A stretch of DNA of 64,000 nucleotides from Druceiella hillmani (Eukaryota > Arthropoda > Insecta > Lepidoptera > Hepialidae): assembly GCA_039881145.1 (NCBI GenBank), contig JAYKKI010000003.1, positions 3,962,001 through 4,026,000 of the forward strand, given 5' to 3'. Shown here in pieces: positions 62,851 to 64,000 of the stretch. Under the pieces are notes generated by a model, which was given only the letters and a program-made list of their open reading frames with translations, made no database searches and was not told where the DNA came from. Position 1 is the stretch's first letter. Every line of letters begins with the position of its first letter. Position numbers and translations under genes: made by a program.

Positions 62851-63175
62851 ATATTTTTTCAAAAAAATTTAATTTTAGTGCGCACTAAATATTTATTAAT
62901 TCATAAGCATGCTATACGATAAGCCGATAACTGCAAGCAAGGTCTCGTTGGTTTTAGATAATTATATTGATAATTTTTGCTATTGCCTTTAAGATTTTTT
63001 TTGCACTTTTCAATAATTTTTTACGTACGTCAATAATTTGTTACGTAAAATTGAGATTAAAATATACAACTTATGACGACGCTGGTAAATAATGAAGCAA
63101 TTCTAATGAAATGAGAGGGATTTATGCCGTACGACCTAATGAGTGAACATGGTCACACAGGTAAAGATAGTTAAA

Positions 63176-63675
63176 TTGACATTATTTATTATGGTAATTA
63201 ATAAATTAGTTAAATTAACATAATTTATTAATTAACATGATTTATTGACATAATTTAATGCTGCCAACAGCCTAAACCCAACAAATTTAATAAATTTAAA
63301 TTAATACTCTATTAATGATCTATTCTAAACGAAATGAAGAAAGAAGATTTACATAAAATTTTCGAAATTCCTGAATATATTCTGATATTGTAATTATTCA
63401 TTATTTGTTATGTAGTTAGTTAGGAAAAACTTACAATAAATCATATAAAATTTGACATAGTGTCAAATGCAAAAATAAATAAATTAATAATTGAATGACG
63501 TAATTTAATATATTTGACAACACTCTGAATAAAAATAAATTTAATAATTTTATATTTATAATGACCTGAAGGACGTATTCTCAACGATGTGAAGAAAGAA
63601 TACTTATATAAATTTCTTTTTCGAGTTTCCTGTATATACTGTAATATTATAAATATCCTAGGCCTACATGATATA
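63176..63675 (+). repeat. Tandem duplication, about 250-bp unit
   Basis: GACATAATTTAATGCTGCCA (63247) is matched by GACGTAATTTAATATATTTG (63497), 250 bases on. TATTCTAAACGAAATGAAGA (63321) is matched by TATTCTCAACGATGTGAAGA (63576), 255 bases on. ATTCCTGAATATATTCTGAT then matches GTTTCCTGTATATACTGTAA. The copies have many substitutions and small indels. No coding sense. Confidence 0.8.
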
Positions 63676-63818
63676 AAATATTGTACATGAAATTTTACAT
63701 TATTATTTTCTGATATTAAATTAAAGCATATAGAAATATATTATGGAAACTGTAAAAGAAGACATATTTTGCGATTCGGCTTCATTAAAATAAAACAAAA
63801 AAATTCATATTCTGTCAG

Positions 63819-63846
63819 TATAAAAGAACCCGAAAGTTCCCGGAAA
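63819..63846 (+). promoter_or_regulatory. TATA box overlapping a heat-shock-element-like repeat
   Basis: TATAAAAG (63819-63826) overlaps GAACCCGAAAGTTCCCGGAA, which contains alternating GAA/TTC/GGA blocks as in heat-shock elements. TTCCGGAA follows at 63952-63959. In real heat-shock promoters the elements lie upstream of the TATA box, so this arrangement is atypical and may be chance. The window ends too soon to see a gene. Confidence 0.2.
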
Positions 63847-64000
63847 TGTATGCCAACGTCGTCCACGTTCACGTCATCTATTCTGGGCACTAATGAACAA
63901 TGAACTATGGAACACTATCACTATCAATAAAATAATATTGTTTACTCTGTGTTCCGGAAGGTACGGGTAAAAACGTTGCTTGATACGGTTGGTATTTTTT

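Overview
The window looks like gene-poor, strongly AT-rich insect nuclear DNA. The evidence is long (AT)n microsatellites, degenerate GGTTA tracts (the insect telomere motif is TTAGG), tRNA-derived SINEs, broken LINE, Ty3/gypsy, piggyBac and P-element-like elements, and one exon that reads as part of an insect neuropeptide receptor. The order of insect cannot be fixed from the sequence. No intact multi-exon gene is visible; most of the window is probably intronic or intergenic, and most long open frames are chance or belong to dead elements.

Layout. 0-0.25 kb: coding-like minus-strand segment, perhaps an exon. 2.4-3.4 kb: non-LTR reverse transcriptase remnant (+). 5.1-5.6 kb: (AT)n followed by GGTTA-type repeats. 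6.8-7.3 kb: a SINE (-), then a 184-bp foldback with perfect 48-bp inner arms. 9.5-10.9 kb: truncated Ty3/gypsy pol (-), protease and RT, frameshifted. 11.6-12.6 kb: unidentified coding-like relic (+). 24.8-25.4 kb: Lys-rich coding-like relic (-). 26.3-26.5 kb: second copy of the SINE, carrying an internal AT/GT microsatellite. 32.7-35.7 kb: piggyBac-type transposon, with its three catalytic Asp but with in-frame stops, inside an older tandem repeat. 38.4-39.2 kb: G/T-rich degenerate telomere-like tract. 40.5-40.8 kb: CpG-rich island. 43.5-44.0 kb: diverged tandem duplication. 48.0-49.0 kb: P-element/THAP9-like transposase relic plus an adjacent unidentified coding-like tract. 50.3-51.3 kb: twelve 77-bp repeats at exact spacing, with terminal inverted copies. 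54.5-55.0 kb: unidentified coding-like relic (-). 57.4-57.6 kb: a 181-bp minus-strand exon with canonical splice sites encoding TM6 of a DMSR/FMRFamide-type GPCR, the best candidate for a functional host exon. 63.2-63.7 kb: a 250-bp tandem duplication.

Relationships. Nothing resembles an operon or a working pathway. If the GPCR exon is real, its gene runs right to left and some of the surrounding AT-rich DNA is probably its introns. The window also holds an unusual number of unrelated near-perfect short hairpins (arms of 10-48 bp). This points to repeated snap-back/template-switch events or to several small foldback elements. The most distinctive structure is the 77-bp array at 50.3-51.3 kb, whose two inverted ends share a variant that the internal units lack.
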